A DNA stretch of 64,000 bases from Arenibacter sp041392165 (GTDB lineage: Bacteria > Bacteroidota > Bacteroidia > Flavobacteriales > Flavobacteriaceae). Position numbers and translations under genes: made by a program. The stretch lies in assembly GCA_041392165.1 (NCBI GenBank), contig JAWKMN010000002.1, positions 62,001 to 126,000 on the forward strand, read 5' to 3'. The notes under the pieces were generated by a model, which saw only the letters and a list, made by a program, of their open reading frames with translations, had not been told where the DNA came from and did not search any database. This document shows positions 1-8,335 of this stretch, one piece after another (within the stretch, counting starts at the first letter, position 1; each line of letters begins with the position of its first letter).

Positions 1-507
1 CCATGTTTTTCCATCATCGTCTGAGGTCATGAGCATTCCCCACCAGGTCCTTGGGTCCGGTCCCTCTTTATAAAATAGCAGGAGCGGTCCGTCCTTGGGC
101 TGGAATAGTACCGGATTCCATAAAGGGTAGCGGAGTGTGTCGTTTTGAATCCCATTGGCCACTTCTACGGGCCGGGTCCATTTGCCGTCGACCATTCTGG
201 ATACGCGTATCCCTACATCGGGATGTTTTTCATGTGTCCCGGCAAAAAATGCGCTTACCAGTCCTGTGGGGGTTTCCACAATGGTGGATGCGTGGCATTC
301 CGGTGTGGGCTTGTCGTCCAGGGGGTAGATCAATTCCCCGCTCAGATAGGCGCCCTGTCCAGGTAGGGACAAGGGGGGCAGGGTAAAGTTGCCGGTAATA
401 TCATTGCCGGTTTTAAGGGCTTTGGTAGCCGTAGTCTTTTCTGTTTTATCCTTGCAGGAGAAAACTGTAAAAGTCAGTACTATTAGAAAATAGTGAATGT
501 TTTTCAT
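1..507 (-). CDS. Sialidase-like (Asp-box) lipoprotein, partial at window edge
   Basis: The gene reads leftward from an ATG at 507 and runs off the window after 169 codons, so only its N-terminus is present. It begins with a lipoprotein signal (hydrophobic stretch, then FSCKDK with Cys18), so the product should be exported and lipid-anchored. The visible part ends in an Asp-box (SDDDGKTW), the beta-propeller signature of BNR/sialidase-type proteins, and contains other blade-like segments (TPECHASTIVETPTG). It sits 76 bases downstream of a second Asp-box protein and probably belongs to the same operon as fucI and the kinase. The family covers exo-sialidases but also many glycosidases and lyases of unknown substrate. 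Sialic acid as substrate is therefore not shown; the linkage with L-fucose genes suggests a fucose- or deoxysugar-containing glycan. Confidence 0.85.
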   Translation of the reverse strand, partial: MKNIHYFLIVLTFTVFSCKDKTEKTTATKALKTGNDITGNFTLPPLSLPGQGAYLSGELIYPLDDKPTPECHASTIVETPTGLVSAFFAGTHEKHPDVGIRVSRMVDGKWTRPVEVANGIQNDTLRYPLWNPVLFQPKDGPLLLFYKEGPDPRTWWGMLMTSDDDGKTW

Positions 508-583
508 GGTAATTTTGTTTTTATCTATTTAATAATCAATAATGGGTACTTATATTTTTAGTGGTTTGTTTCAATGTTGAATT

Positions 584-1771
584 TTAATCTTTAATTGATG
601 GAGGGTCCCAAATGGTGGCCGCGATATATCTTTCCGGACCGGTTTCCTTGTCCATAAAATAATAGAGGGCTACAATTTTACCGTCGGCCCGTTGCACTAC
701 CCTGGGGTAGCCCAGATCTTTTCCGGATCCGTCATCTCGAAGCACATAATCCCTGCTCCATGTTCTTCCATTGTCCTTGCTGATTTTGGCCCTGATCTCG
801 CTCTTGTCGCGTTTATTTCTAATATCTTCCTCCGTGGCCCTGTAACCGTAGACCAAACATATTCTACCATCTTTCATTTTTACCAAGGCGGGAGGGTTGC
901 CCTCGCCGCAGTTGTTGACCGGATTGGCCATTGGGTTCCATGTTGCCCCATTGTCCTTGGATAGATAGGCATCAATATACCTGCGTTTTTCTTCCCTTCT
1001 GCGAGTGGTTACCAATATTTCGTTATCCGATATTCTCACGGAAGCCGGCATTATGGAAAAGCCTTTTGGTTCGGGACCGATCCACGAAACAAAATCCCAG
1101 GTTCTCCCGCCGTCCATAGTTTTTACGCACATAACCCTACCTTCTTTTCCGTTTGCCTTGGCTGCTGTAAGAAAGAGCATGCACTTGTCCTTGCCATCGA
1201 TAATATAGTCGGTTCGTGCCCCAACACCGGGAGTTCCAAAATTGGGAAGGCGAAACGGGCCTTTCCAGTCCTTCCCCCTGTCATGGGAGTACCATATACG
1301 GGATTCGGCACCGTGGTGGTCTGTCATACGTACCGTAAAGGCCAGATCGGGGTTGGTAAAATTGATTTGTTCCGCCGGGATTGGTTCAGGTGCTTTTACA
1401 TCCTGTCTTATGCGGCCGTGATAGCTTCCATTATCCGGAACCACTAGGTCACCGTCTACGGCTCCCGGGTCTTCCCCTTTCCATGTTTCACCTCCGTCAA
1501 GGCTTCTGGCCAACACGTGGAGTTCTGGATTTTCTTTATCGAAATTATGGCGATCCGGACCTAAATCTTTGTAATTGCCTTTGGAAAAGCCGACCAAAAT
1601 TTCATTGCCCCAATTCCATACCCCATGGTTCGCTGGCCAGCCCCCGAACATGCCAGGTTCATAATATACTTTTACATGTTTTACGGATCCTTGAGCAAGC
1701 TGGGCATGTACATTCAGGGTCAGGAACAGGTAGAGCAGTGTAATAATTAAGGGGTATTTATTGGTAATCAT
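584..1771 (-). CDS. Secreted sialidase-family (BNR/Asp-box) protein
   Basis: The 395-residue product has a cleavable signal peptide (about residues 1-23, ending NVHAQ) and five Asp-boxes spread along the chain: SLDGGETW, SHDRGKDW, TMDGGRTW, SKDNGATW and SKDNGRTW. This repeat count fits a six-bladed beta-propeller of the sialidase superfamily acting in the periplasm or outside the cell. It lies 149 bases downstream of fucI and 76 bases upstream of another Asp-box gene, all on the minus strand. The true GH33 catalytic set (Arg triad, Tyr/Glu pair) cannot be confirmed by eye. It may be a sialidase-like hydrolase with a different substrate; propeller proteins next to fucose genes are common in polysaccharide loci of marine flavobacteria. 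Confidence 0.87.
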   Translation of the reverse strand: MITNKYPLIITLLYLFLTLNVHAQLAQGSVKHVKVYYEPGMFGGWPANHGVWNWGNEILVGFSKGNYKDLGPDRHNFDKENPELHVLARSLDGGETWKGEDPGAVDGDLVVPDNGSYHGRIRQDVKAPEPIPAEQINFTNPDLAFTVRMTDHHGAESRIWYSHDRGKDWKGPFRLPNFGTPGVGARTDYIIDGKDKCMLFLTAAKANGKEGRVMCVKTMDGGRTWDFVSWIGPEPKGFSIMPASVRISDNEILVTTRRREEKRRYIDAYLSKDNGATWNPMANPVNNCGEGNPPALVKMKDGRICLVYGYRATEEDIRNKRDKSEIRAKISKDNGRTWSRDYVLRDDGSGKDLGYPRVVQRADGKIVALYYFMDKETGPERYIAATIWDPPSIKD

Positions 1772-1920
1772 ATATTTTGAGTCCGGGTTAGGTCATCATT
1801 TTAATTTTCTTCAATCCAGAGATTCTCCGACCCTAGGTAGGGTCTGCCTTTTTCCGCAGTTCCGAATAAGGCACTATATAAAATAGGGACGTTTCTAGCT
1901 GGCCGAATATTTTTACAGGC

Positions 1921-3702
1921 TTAATAAAGCGGCCCGTAATTCTGGCAGGCCCTATAGTCGGCCGATTCTTGATCCATTCCGAACGAAGCCCAGTCTTTGG
2001 GCCTAAAAATGCGTTCGGGCTCAATGTTGTGCATATTTACCGGAATCCTGAGCATGGAACAAAGGGTTATCAATTCGTCGCCAAAATGACCGTAACTGAA
2101 AGCTCCATGGTTAGCTCCCCAATTGTTCATAACACTGTATACGTCCTTAAATGCTTGGTCGTTGTTCAATCTTGGGGCGAACCAGGTGGTGGGCCAGGTT
2201 GGATTGGTTCTGGCATCCAAAGTAGTATGTACTTCTTCAGGTAGGTCTACCGTCCATCCTTCCACGATTTGCATTACGGGTCCCAAACCTTTTACCACAT
2301 TTATCCTACACATGGTTACGGGCATTTCGCCTTTGGTGACAAAATGGGAAGAGTAGCCGCCACCTCCAAAATATTCGTACATGGCAGGAGGCCAATCTGT
2401 GGCTTCCAAGCATTTGGTCGCTTCCGTTTCCGAGATGTCCCAAAAAGGTTTCATGGCCGGTTTCCCGTTCAGGTCCTGTTGTCCGGTTCCATCCAGCGTT
2501 GATGACCCGGAATTGATAAGGTGGATAATACCATTGGCTGCTCTGCCCTGTAGTTTATGACCGGTAACCCTTTCCACGGAAGCCGGACTCCAATAGGTCC
2601 TTACATCGGAAAACATTTGGGCCTGGTTGGTCAAAAGATAGCCAAAGAGCATTGAGATGCCGTTAAGGCTGTCATTTTCGGTGGCCATCATATAGGGGGG
2701 GCGAATGCCGTTCCAATCAAAGGAAGAGTTAAGGATGGCTTCCATAAAATCACCGTTGGGCATATAATCGTTCCACTGTCGTTGCCCTTGGAATCCTGCC
2801 GCAATGGCACCATGTCCCAATGCTTCCTCTCCGAAGCCCAATGCTGCTAATTTAGGGTTGCCGATCATAAGATCTCGGGAAATCAATGTCATTTTTACTA
2901 CGGTCTCCCATTCTTCATCCATACGCTCCCTGGATTTTTGTAACTCCTTGGCGTTATAGTTTTTTCCTTCCCTACAATGTTCTTTGGTCCATTTCAGGGC
3001 TACTTCAAATTCTTCGGGATCAAATATACCGAGTTGCATCCTGCGATTTACCTCGCTCATGTCCACATATTCGTTCCTAATACCCAAATAGTTCTGAAAG
3101 AAATTTTCGTTTACAATAGATCCGGCTATCCCCATGGAAACAGAGCCTATGGAGAGGTAAGATTTGCCGTTCATCATGGCCACAGCGAGTCCCGCTTTGG
3201 TAAATTGCAGCAATAGCTTTTGTACATCTTCAGGGATATTTTCATCATCACTGTCCTGTACTTCCTTGCCATAGATGCTAAAAGCAGGTACCCCTTTTTG
3301 GGCATGGCCCGCTAGGGCTGCGGCCAGGTACACTGCACCGGGTCTTTCGGTACCGTTAAACCCCCAAATGGCTTTGGGCCTTGTGGGATTCATGTCTATG
3401 GTCTCCGTTCCGTAGCACCAACAGGAGGTTACCGTTATGGAAAGGCCTACGCCTTCCCTAAGGAATTTTTCCTCGCATTTTTGTGCCTCCGGCACCCTGC
3501 CGATGGTGGTGTCCGCAATGATACATTCTACCTTGCTGCCGTTATAGTTCCTTAGGTTGTTGGAAAGGAAATGGGCCACACGTTGGGCCATGGCCATGGT
3601 GGTCTGTTCCAAAGATTCCCTTATACCGCCCAAACGGGCGTCGATTACCGGTCTTATTCCTACTTTTGGGATTGCTCCCAGATGGTTGTGTTTGTTTTGC
3701 AT
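1921..3702 (-). CDS. fucI: L-fucose isomerase
   Basis: FucI interconverts L-fucose and L-fuculose (also D-arabinose and D-ribulose), the first cytoplasmic step of fucose breakdown. The protein is 593 residues against 591 for the Escherichia coli enzyme and is colinear with it. The catalytic Glu337 and Asp361 of E. coli match E342 (in MATENDSLNG) and D366 (in MFSDVRTYWSP), and a conserved His lies near residue 532 (NNWGANHG). It is 32 bases downstream of the FGGY kinase that should phosphorylate its product, so the two are likely cotranscribed. A short hairpin (stem GACCCT/AGGGTC, 1829-1844) sits in the gap after the gene. No fuculose-phosphate aldolase is visible, so that step must be encoded elsewhere or upstream. 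Confidence in the family is very high. Confidence 0.97.
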   Translation of the reverse strand: MQNKHNHLGAIPKVGIRPVIDARLGGIRESLEQTTMAMAQRVAHFLSNNLRNYNGSKVECIIADTTIGRVPEAQKCEEKFLREGVGLSITVTSCWCYGTETIDMNPTRPKAIWGFNGTERPGAVYLAAALAGHAQKGVPAFSIYGKEVQDSDDENIPEDVQKLLLQFTKAGLAVAMMNGKSYLSIGSVSMGIAGSIVNENFFQNYLGIRNEYVDMSEVNRRMQLGIFDPEEFEVALKWTKEHCREGKNYNAKELQKSRERMDEEWETVVKMTLISRDLMIGNPKLAALGFGEEALGHGAIAAGFQGQRQWNDYMPNGDFMEAILNSSFDWNGIRPPYMMATENDSLNGISMLFGYLLTNQAQMFSDVRTYWSPASVERVTGHKLQGRAANGIIHLINSGSSTLDGTGQQDLNGKPAMKPFWDISETEATKCLEATDWPPAMYEYFGGGGYSSHFVTKGEMPVTMCRINVVKGLGPVMQIVEGWTVDLPEEVHTTLDARTNPTWPTTWFAPRLNNDQAFKDVYSVMNNWGANHGAFSYGHFGDELITLCSMLRIPVNMHNIEPERIFRPKDWASFGMDQESADYRACQNYGPLY

Positions 3703-3734
3703 TATTTAAATTTTAGTGTATTGAGTTAATTTTT

Positions 3735-5420
3735 TTAGATTTTTTGCAACTCTTGGGTTTCTATAAAGTCGCCCAATGTCCCGTATCGTTCATACAGCTC
3801 CGTATATTTTTTAACATTTTCGGCTATGGGATAGTATTCTTTTAGAAAACCACTCCCCATAGCATTTTGAGCCTCAAGAAAGGTATGATGGATTCCTGAG
3901 GCTACTGCGGCCGCCATGGCCGCGCCCAGTGCGCAGGTCTGTTCCGATTTAATTATCCGGATGGGGAAGTTGAGGACATCGGCTAGGATTTGCATTACAA
4001 ATCCCGATTTTTGGGCTACCCCGCCAATGGCAATAATGCCGTCTATACGTACACCCTCCGCCTGAAATTGTTCTACTATTTTTTTGGATCCAAATGCCGT
4101 AGCTTCTACCAGGGCCTTAAAGATATGTGGGGCCGTAGTTCCCAGGGTCAGGCCTTGAATGGCTCCTTTAAGATTTTGGTTGGAGTCTGGTGTTCTCCTG
4201 CCGTTCATCCAGTCGAGCGCAATTATTCCGGAGCTATCTATATCTATTTTACCGGCGGACAGGGTTAATTCGTTAAGGATGCCATCGGCCACTTCTTCCA
4301 ATAATTTGGCTTTTGTTTCCGGATCCAAAAGCATACTGTTCCCAATAATTTTGTTTGCGGGCCATAGTAATAACTCCCTATACCAGGCATAAAGGTCGCC
4401 AAAGGCAGCTTGTCCGGCTTCCAGCCCTATCATGTTTGGAATAATGGAGCCATCTACCTGTCCACAGATACCGCGGATTGCCTTTTTCCCTATTTCTTCC
4501 TTGGGAGCAACAATCATGTCACAGGTAGAAGTGCCAATCACTTTTACCATATGATATGGTTTTATGGCACTGCCAATGGCCCCAATATGGGCATCAATAG
4601 ATCCGGCACCAATAATTACCCCCTTGGGCAGTCCCAGTATTTGAGCCCATTCTTCGGAAATAGTACCTATGGCATGGTCGGAAGTGTAGGTGTCGGTATA
4701 CAATCGGTCCCTTAATCCGGAGAGGAGCGGGTCCAATCCGGACCAGAAGGTGTCCGGGGGCAGTCCGTCCCAATCAGGGTGCCACATCGCTTTGTGCCCT
4801 GCCGCACATCGACTTCTTTGTAGGTTCATGGGATCGGTACTTCCCGTAAGGAGGGCCGGTATCCAGTCGCAGTGTTCTACCCAGGAATAGGCCGCTTTGC
4901 GGACAGATTCATCTATTCTCAGGGTACGCAATATTTTTGCCCAAAACCATTCCGAGGAATATTCGCCACCACTATATTTAGTATAATCCTCGGTATTTTC
5001 GTGGTGCGCCAATTCGTTAATTTCTTTTGCCTCCCCAACCGCTGTATGGTCTTTCCACAGGATAAACATGGCGTTTGGGTTTTCTTCGAAGTCCGGAAGC
5101 ATGGCCAAGGGGATACCTTCTTTGTTGATCGCTATGGGGGTGGAGCCGGTTGTGGCCACAGAAATAGCAGCTATGCCGTTTATGATTTCCTTGGAAAGGG
5201 GCGCAATGGTCTCTTTAACAGCTTTCTTTAAGCCCTCGATGTAATCCAGGGGGTGTTGTCTAAATTGATTGGTCTCTGGATGGCAGTACATGCCTTTGCC
5301 CCATCTTTCGTACAGGGCAACGGCCTGACCCATAATCTGACCATCGGTCGAATCTATTATCATGGTCCTTACGGAATCGGTTCCATAGTCGATCCCAAGG
5401 GTATATTTCCGTTTTTGCAT
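3735..5420 (-). CDS. FGGY-family carbohydrate kinase (AraB-like; probable L-fuculokinase role)
   Basis: This 561-residue ATP-dependent sugar kinase has the N-terminal FGGY fold signature (LGIDYGTDSVR, residues 8-18), the central IGAGSIDAHIGAIGSAI segment and the C-terminal IIAIGGVAQKSGFVMQILAD phosphate-binding block. Overall it resembles ribulokinase AraB (TTGSTPIAINKEG, NPNAMFILWKDHTA) more than FucK or RhaB. Its place directly upstream of fucI, with no araA or araD in view, makes phosphorylation of L-fuculose the most likely job; that assignment is inference, since AraB-type kinases are promiscuous with 2-ketopentoses. The gene begins the operon. A 14-bp perfect palindrome of LacI-operator type lies 28 bases upstream of its ATG, so it is probably repressed in the absence of the sugar. 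Confidence 0.9.
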   Translation of the reverse strand: MQKRKYTLGIDYGTDSVRTMIIDSTDGQIMGQAVALYERWGKGMYCHPETNQFRQHPLDYIEGLKKAVKETIAPLSKEIINGIAAISVATTGSTPIAINKEGIPLAMLPDFEENPNAMFILWKDHTAVGEAKEINELAHHENTEDYTKYSGGEYSSEWFWAKILRTLRIDESVRKAAYSWVEHCDWIPALLTGSTDPMNLQRSRCAAGHKAMWHPDWDGLPPDTFWSGLDPLLSGLRDRLYTDTYTSDHAIGTISEEWAQILGLPKGVIIGAGSIDAHIGAIGSAIKPYHMVKVIGTSTCDMIVAPKEEIGKKAIRGICGQVDGSIIPNMIGLEAGQAAFGDLYAWYRELLLWPANKIIGNSMLLDPETKAKLLEEVADGILNELTLSAGKIDIDSSGIIALDWMNGRRTPDSNQNLKGAIQGLTLGTTAPHIFKALVEATAFGSKKIVEQFQAEGVRIDGIIAIGGVAQKSGFVMQILADVLNFPIRIIKSEQTCALGAAMAAAVASGIHHTFLEAQNAMGSGFLKEYYPIAENVKKYTELYERYGTLGDFIETQELQKI

Positions 5421-5447
5421 ATGCGGTTCTGTAAGTTGGTTAATTAA

Positions 5448-5461
5448 CTTAAACGTTTAAG
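5448..5461. promoter_or_regulatory. LacI-type operator palindrome upstream of the fucose operon
   Basis: CTTAAACGTTTAAG is a perfect 14-bp palindrome with a central CG, the layout of operators bound by LacI/GalR-family repressors. It is centred about 34 bases before the kinase ATG, where a bound repressor would block transcription. An AT-rich -7-like box (TATTTTTT on the minus strand, about 5475-5482) lies just upstream. No regulator gene is in the window. The palindrome is seen directly; the regulator class is inferred. Confidence 0.7.
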
Positions 5462-5669
5462 CAAGCAATGTAAAAAAATATCTCCATACTCTTGTTATAA
5501 ATTCGATTTTTTTAACAAATGGGGGTGTTGGTTAACAATGATAGTATTTTACAGCTTAAAAGAAGCGTTTTTGGAGTCTTTTATCAGAAAATGGCAGGAA
5601 AAATCGTATCCTACTGTAATTATTAAAAAAACTATCCCTAAAGTATGGAGTTTTTTTATCAAATAGTTT

Positions 5670-5677
5670 TATTTTTG
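5670..5677 (+). promoter_or_regulatory. -7 promoter box of tRNA-Arg
   Basis: TATTTTTG matches the Bacteroidota -7 consensus TAnnTTTG exactly and lies 31 bases upstream of the mature tRNA-Arg 5' end, with a T-rich stretch (5651-5658) at about the -33 position. Confidence 0.65.
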
Positions 5678-5707
5678 CAGCCGCGGTTTAAACAATGAAC
5701 TGCCAAT

Positions 5708-5779
5708 GGCCTCATAGTTCAACGGATAGAATAGAAGTTTCCTAAACTTTAGATCCAGGTTCGATTCCTGGTGAGGCTA
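5708..5779 (+). tRNA. tRNA-Arg (anticodon CCT)
   Basis: The sequence folds as a full cloverleaf. The 7-bp acceptor stem (GGCCTCA with TGAGGCT) has a G-U first pair, the D-stem is GTTC/GAAT, and the 5-bp anticodon stem is GAAGT/ACTTT with loop TTCCTAA (anticodon CCT, reading AGG). The variable loop is short, and the T-arm is CCAGG-TTCGATT-CCTGG. The CCA end is not encoded. A promoter box lies upstream and a short hairpin terminator downstream, so it is a single-gene unit. Confidence 0.93.
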
Positions 5780-5802
5780 CAAACCGGAGGTACACCACAC
5801 CA

Positions 5803-5818
5803 AAAAGCGCCGGCTTTT
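5803..5818 (+). terminator. Short hairpin terminator after tRNA-Arg
   Basis: AAAAGC-GCCG-GCTTTT forms a 6-bp stem with a 4-base loop ending in four T, 23 bases after the tRNA. It reads as an intrinsic terminator for the tRNA transcript; the U-run is short. Confidence 0.55.
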
Positions 5819-5899
5819 GCATCGAAGTCCATGCTGAGCGGCGCCAAAGTGATTCTTCATGAGTGTACTACATACGGTGTTTTCTGGATAAAAGGTTGG

Positions 5900-7672
5900 T
5901 TAGTCCATTACTTGTATCACCTCACCACAAGCCAGCATGGCCTTACCAAAATATGGGTTTAAAACTTTTTCTTCCTTGCTCAACCAATAGGCACCTTTGT
6001 TGTTATCTGCCATTGGGCAAAATTGATTGTAAACCTTTTCGTTTATACCAAATAACTGTATCGCATTGCCTAATTTTGATGATATATGTTTAAAATGATT
6101 TCGCATACTCTCCATATCCGAAGCTTCTAAAATGGCATTGGATGAAGATTTCAGTTCTTTGTCCAACTTCATCCAATGAATGTGGGCATTGTTGTCTTTC
6201 AATAATTTCATATCTATCAGATTTAATGCATTGAGCAGTTGTGTTGCACCTTCAACCACTTTTTTTGAATCGTCTTGCACCAATGCATCTTTTACGATTA
6301 AATAATGGTTAAAAGCAGTTTTCAGTTGATTTTGAAAATCTACCGAAACCTTTATTCTTTCAGTTGTTTTGGAGTGGTCGCCATTGTTTCCTGAAGATGT
6401 TTCCTGCATACCAAGATGTCCTTCATGTCCGGACATTACTTTTTTGCCTTCCTTGTTCATCATTGATTTTTTTCCCTGCAACTGAGCTGCGGCATCGATA
6501 GTAAAAGTTCCATTGGTGACTATTTCATCACCATTCTCCAGGCCATTTAATACCTCATAATTATCGTTTAGGGTATGGCCCAATTTTACTTCCCGCATTT
6601 CGAAAACAGGTTCATCGGGGTTGCTTTTTAGATATACGACCGAACGTTTTCCGGTCCATAGGACCGCTGACGATGGAATATATAGGGAATGCTTTTTTTC
6701 CGACAAAGCATCCTCAATTTTACCCTCCACAAACATGCCCGGTTTAAAAATAGCCTCTTTATTATTTAAAACCACACGTAACTTAACGGTACGTGTTTTG
6801 GTATTTAAGACAGGATCGATAAAATCTACCGTTCCTATAAATTCTTGATCAGGATACGCATTTGTTCTTGCAATAACCTCCTGACCCTTTTTAAATAAGT
6901 CTATTTGATGTTCATATACATCAAAATTAGCCCAAACGGTATTTAGATTGGCGATTTTAAGTAGGGGTTGCCCTTGTTTTATGTAATCGCCCTGTTCTAC
7001 CAATTTTTCTGTTACCGTACCAGATACGGTAGCATATACAGGGAAATTCTCAAGTACGTTGCCAGAGGTTTCAATTTGATTGATTTGGTTTTCGGATAGT
7101 TTCCAAAGTTTTAATTTGTTCCTTACAGCTTCGTACAAAGCTGGTTGGGATTCTTTTAAGCTGGCTGCCGTAATCAACTCTTGTTGGGTTGCATAAAGTT
7201 CTGGTGAATAAATAGTGGCCAATAACTGACCTTTACGGACTTCTTCACCTGTAAAGCCAATATTTATACGCTCCATTCTCCCCGAAAAATAGCTGACCTG
7301 GACGGCATTGGCTTCTTCGTTTTCCACAATTTTACCGGATAGCTTTATAGCATTATTTTCAGTTGTTCCATTACCGACCACAGTGGTTTGTATGTTTGCC
7401 AATGCCATAGCATTAGGGGTTAGTTTAAATTGGTCTGCCGTTAAACCATCCGCACCTGCTTCCGCAGGAATCAGATCCATACCACAGATAGGGCAATCCC
7501 CCGGTTCTGCCTGCATAATCTGAGGGTGCATGGAACAGGTCCACATCTGGTTGTGTTCGGCCACTTCATTATGATTATGTGCGGTTTCGTTATTGGAAGA
7601 ATTGCCAAAGAACAACCCGCCTAGGAGAAACCCCAGCGCTAATATTCCGATATAAATGATATACTTTTTCAT
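5900..7672 (-). CDS. CusB-type efflux RND periplasmic adaptor with heavy-metal-binding and DUF3347 domains
   Basis: This is the periplasmic adaptor (HlyD/CusB family) that would join the CusA-type pump to the TolC-type channel. The 590-residue protein starts with an N-terminal membrane anchor (residues 4-22) and a His-rich linker. A heavy-metal-binding domain follows (MWTCSMHPQIM...GDCPICGMDL, about residues 43-70), then the adaptor core with lipoyl halves, alpha-hairpin and beta-barrel (residues 100-390). A His/Met-rich linker (MSGHEGHLGMQ) leads to a C-terminal DUF3347 domain (residues 450-590, ending VYNQFCPMADNNKGAYWLS). DUF3347 is common in Bacteroidota copper loci and probably binds metal. 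The gene is last in the minus-strand efflux operon, and the same tail domain recurs as the separate neighbouring lipoprotein. Copper or silver is the likely substrate; zinc or cobalt cannot be excluded. Confidence 0.92.
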   Translation of the reverse strand: MKKYIIYIGILALGFLLGGLFFGNSSNNETAHNHNEVAEHNQMWTCSMHPQIMQAEPGDCPICGMDLIPAEAGADGLTADQFKLTPNAMALANIQTTVVGNGTTENNAIKLSGKIVENEEANAVQVSYFSGRMERINIGFTGEEVRKGQLLATIYSPELYATQQELITAASLKESQPALYEAVRNKLKLWKLSENQINQIETSGNVLENFPVYATVSGTVTEKLVEQGDYIKQGQPLLKIANLNTVWANFDVYEHQIDLFKKGQEVIARTNAYPDQEFIGTVDFIDPVLNTKTRTVKLRVVLNNKEAIFKPGMFVEGKIEDALSEKKHSLYIPSSAVLWTGKRSVVYLKSNPDEPVFEMREVKLGHTLNDNYEVLNGLENGDEIVTNGTFTIDAAAQLQGKKSMMNKEGKKVMSGHEGHLGMQETSSGNNGDHSKTTERIKVSVDFQNQLKTAFNHYLIVKDALVQDDSKKVVEGATQLLNALNLIDMKLLKDNNAHIHWMKLDKELKSSSNAILEASDMESMRNHFKHISSKLGNAIQLFGINEKVYNQFCPMADNNKGAYWLSKEEKVLNPYFGKAMLACGEVIQVMD

Positions 7673-7710
7673 CGTTTTTACTTTGTTTCATTTTCCATAA
7701 CATAATGGAT

Positions 7711-8256
7711 TTATAGTTTTTCAATTGTCCCGGCAATTGTCCCACATTTTAACATCTTTTGTCCGTAATATGGATTTTGGATCAACTTGTCATTGGAAAG
7801 CCAATATCCTCCGGTGTTGTTGAATGCCATAGGGCAAAATTGCCTGTAGATTTTTCCAGATGATATAGATGTTTTAAGGAGCGGCTCTATTTGGGCGGTA
7901 AGCTCTGAAAATACTTTACGCTGTGTTTCGATATCATCGGTATCCGCAATTGAGGACGCGGTAGATTTCAATGTCGAATTGTCCGTATTTTCAATGAGCA
8001 TTCCCGCACCTGATCTTGCCTCGGCAATATCGGAATTTACCAAGGCGGTCTTTATATGAATATAATGTTGAAATATGGCCTCCGTTTTTAGGTCGTCAAA
8101 GTTTGCCTTGGTACTTACTTGTTCCGGATTTTTGGTTTCTGAATGCACCGTATTATCCTGTGGGCTTTCTTTTTTTGTTTCTTTACAGGACATCGTAATT
8201 AGGCCCATAAAAGCCATTCCCATAATTGTCGTAGTTAATCTTACTTTTTTGCCCAT
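7711..8256 (-). CDS. DUF3347 lipoprotein of the metal efflux operon
   Basis: The start is placed at the ATG at 8256 because it directly precedes a lipoprotein signal (MGKKVRLTTT...LITMSCKET, lipobox Cys about residue 24). Upstream in-frame ATGs at 8307 and 8334 would add a long Asn/Lys-rich leader. The exported domain is DUF3347: a helical segment (IFQHYIHIKTALVNSD) followed by the conserved IYRQFCPMAFNNTGGYWLS and NPYYGQKMLKCG blocks, whose Cys and Met residues could ligate copper. It is a stand-alone paralogue of the C-terminal domain of the adjacent adaptor, 38 bases away. Function is unproven; periplasmic metal delivery to the pump is the natural guess. Confidence 0.8.
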   Translation of the reverse strand: MGKKVRLTTTIMGMAFMGLITMSCKETKKESPQDNTVHSETKNPEQVSTKANFDDLKTEAIFQHYIHIKTALVNSDIAEARSGAGMLIENTDNSTLKSTASSIADTDDIETQRKVFSELTAQIEPLLKTSISSGKIYRQFCPMAFNNTGGYWLSNDKLIQNPYYGQKMLKCGTIAGTIEKL

Positions 8257-8335
8257 AATATTTTTATTATTGTTTTTGTTTTCGTGATTTTTCTTTGAAA
8301 GGTTCATTGTTATTGATTTTAAATTAAACATCATT

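Noticed and set aside
5780..5899. Remnant of a coding region after tRNA-Arg (minus strand reads YVVHS, then DAKAGAFW)
   Set aside because: A stop interrupts it and the match to a GIY-YIG-type start is too short to claim.
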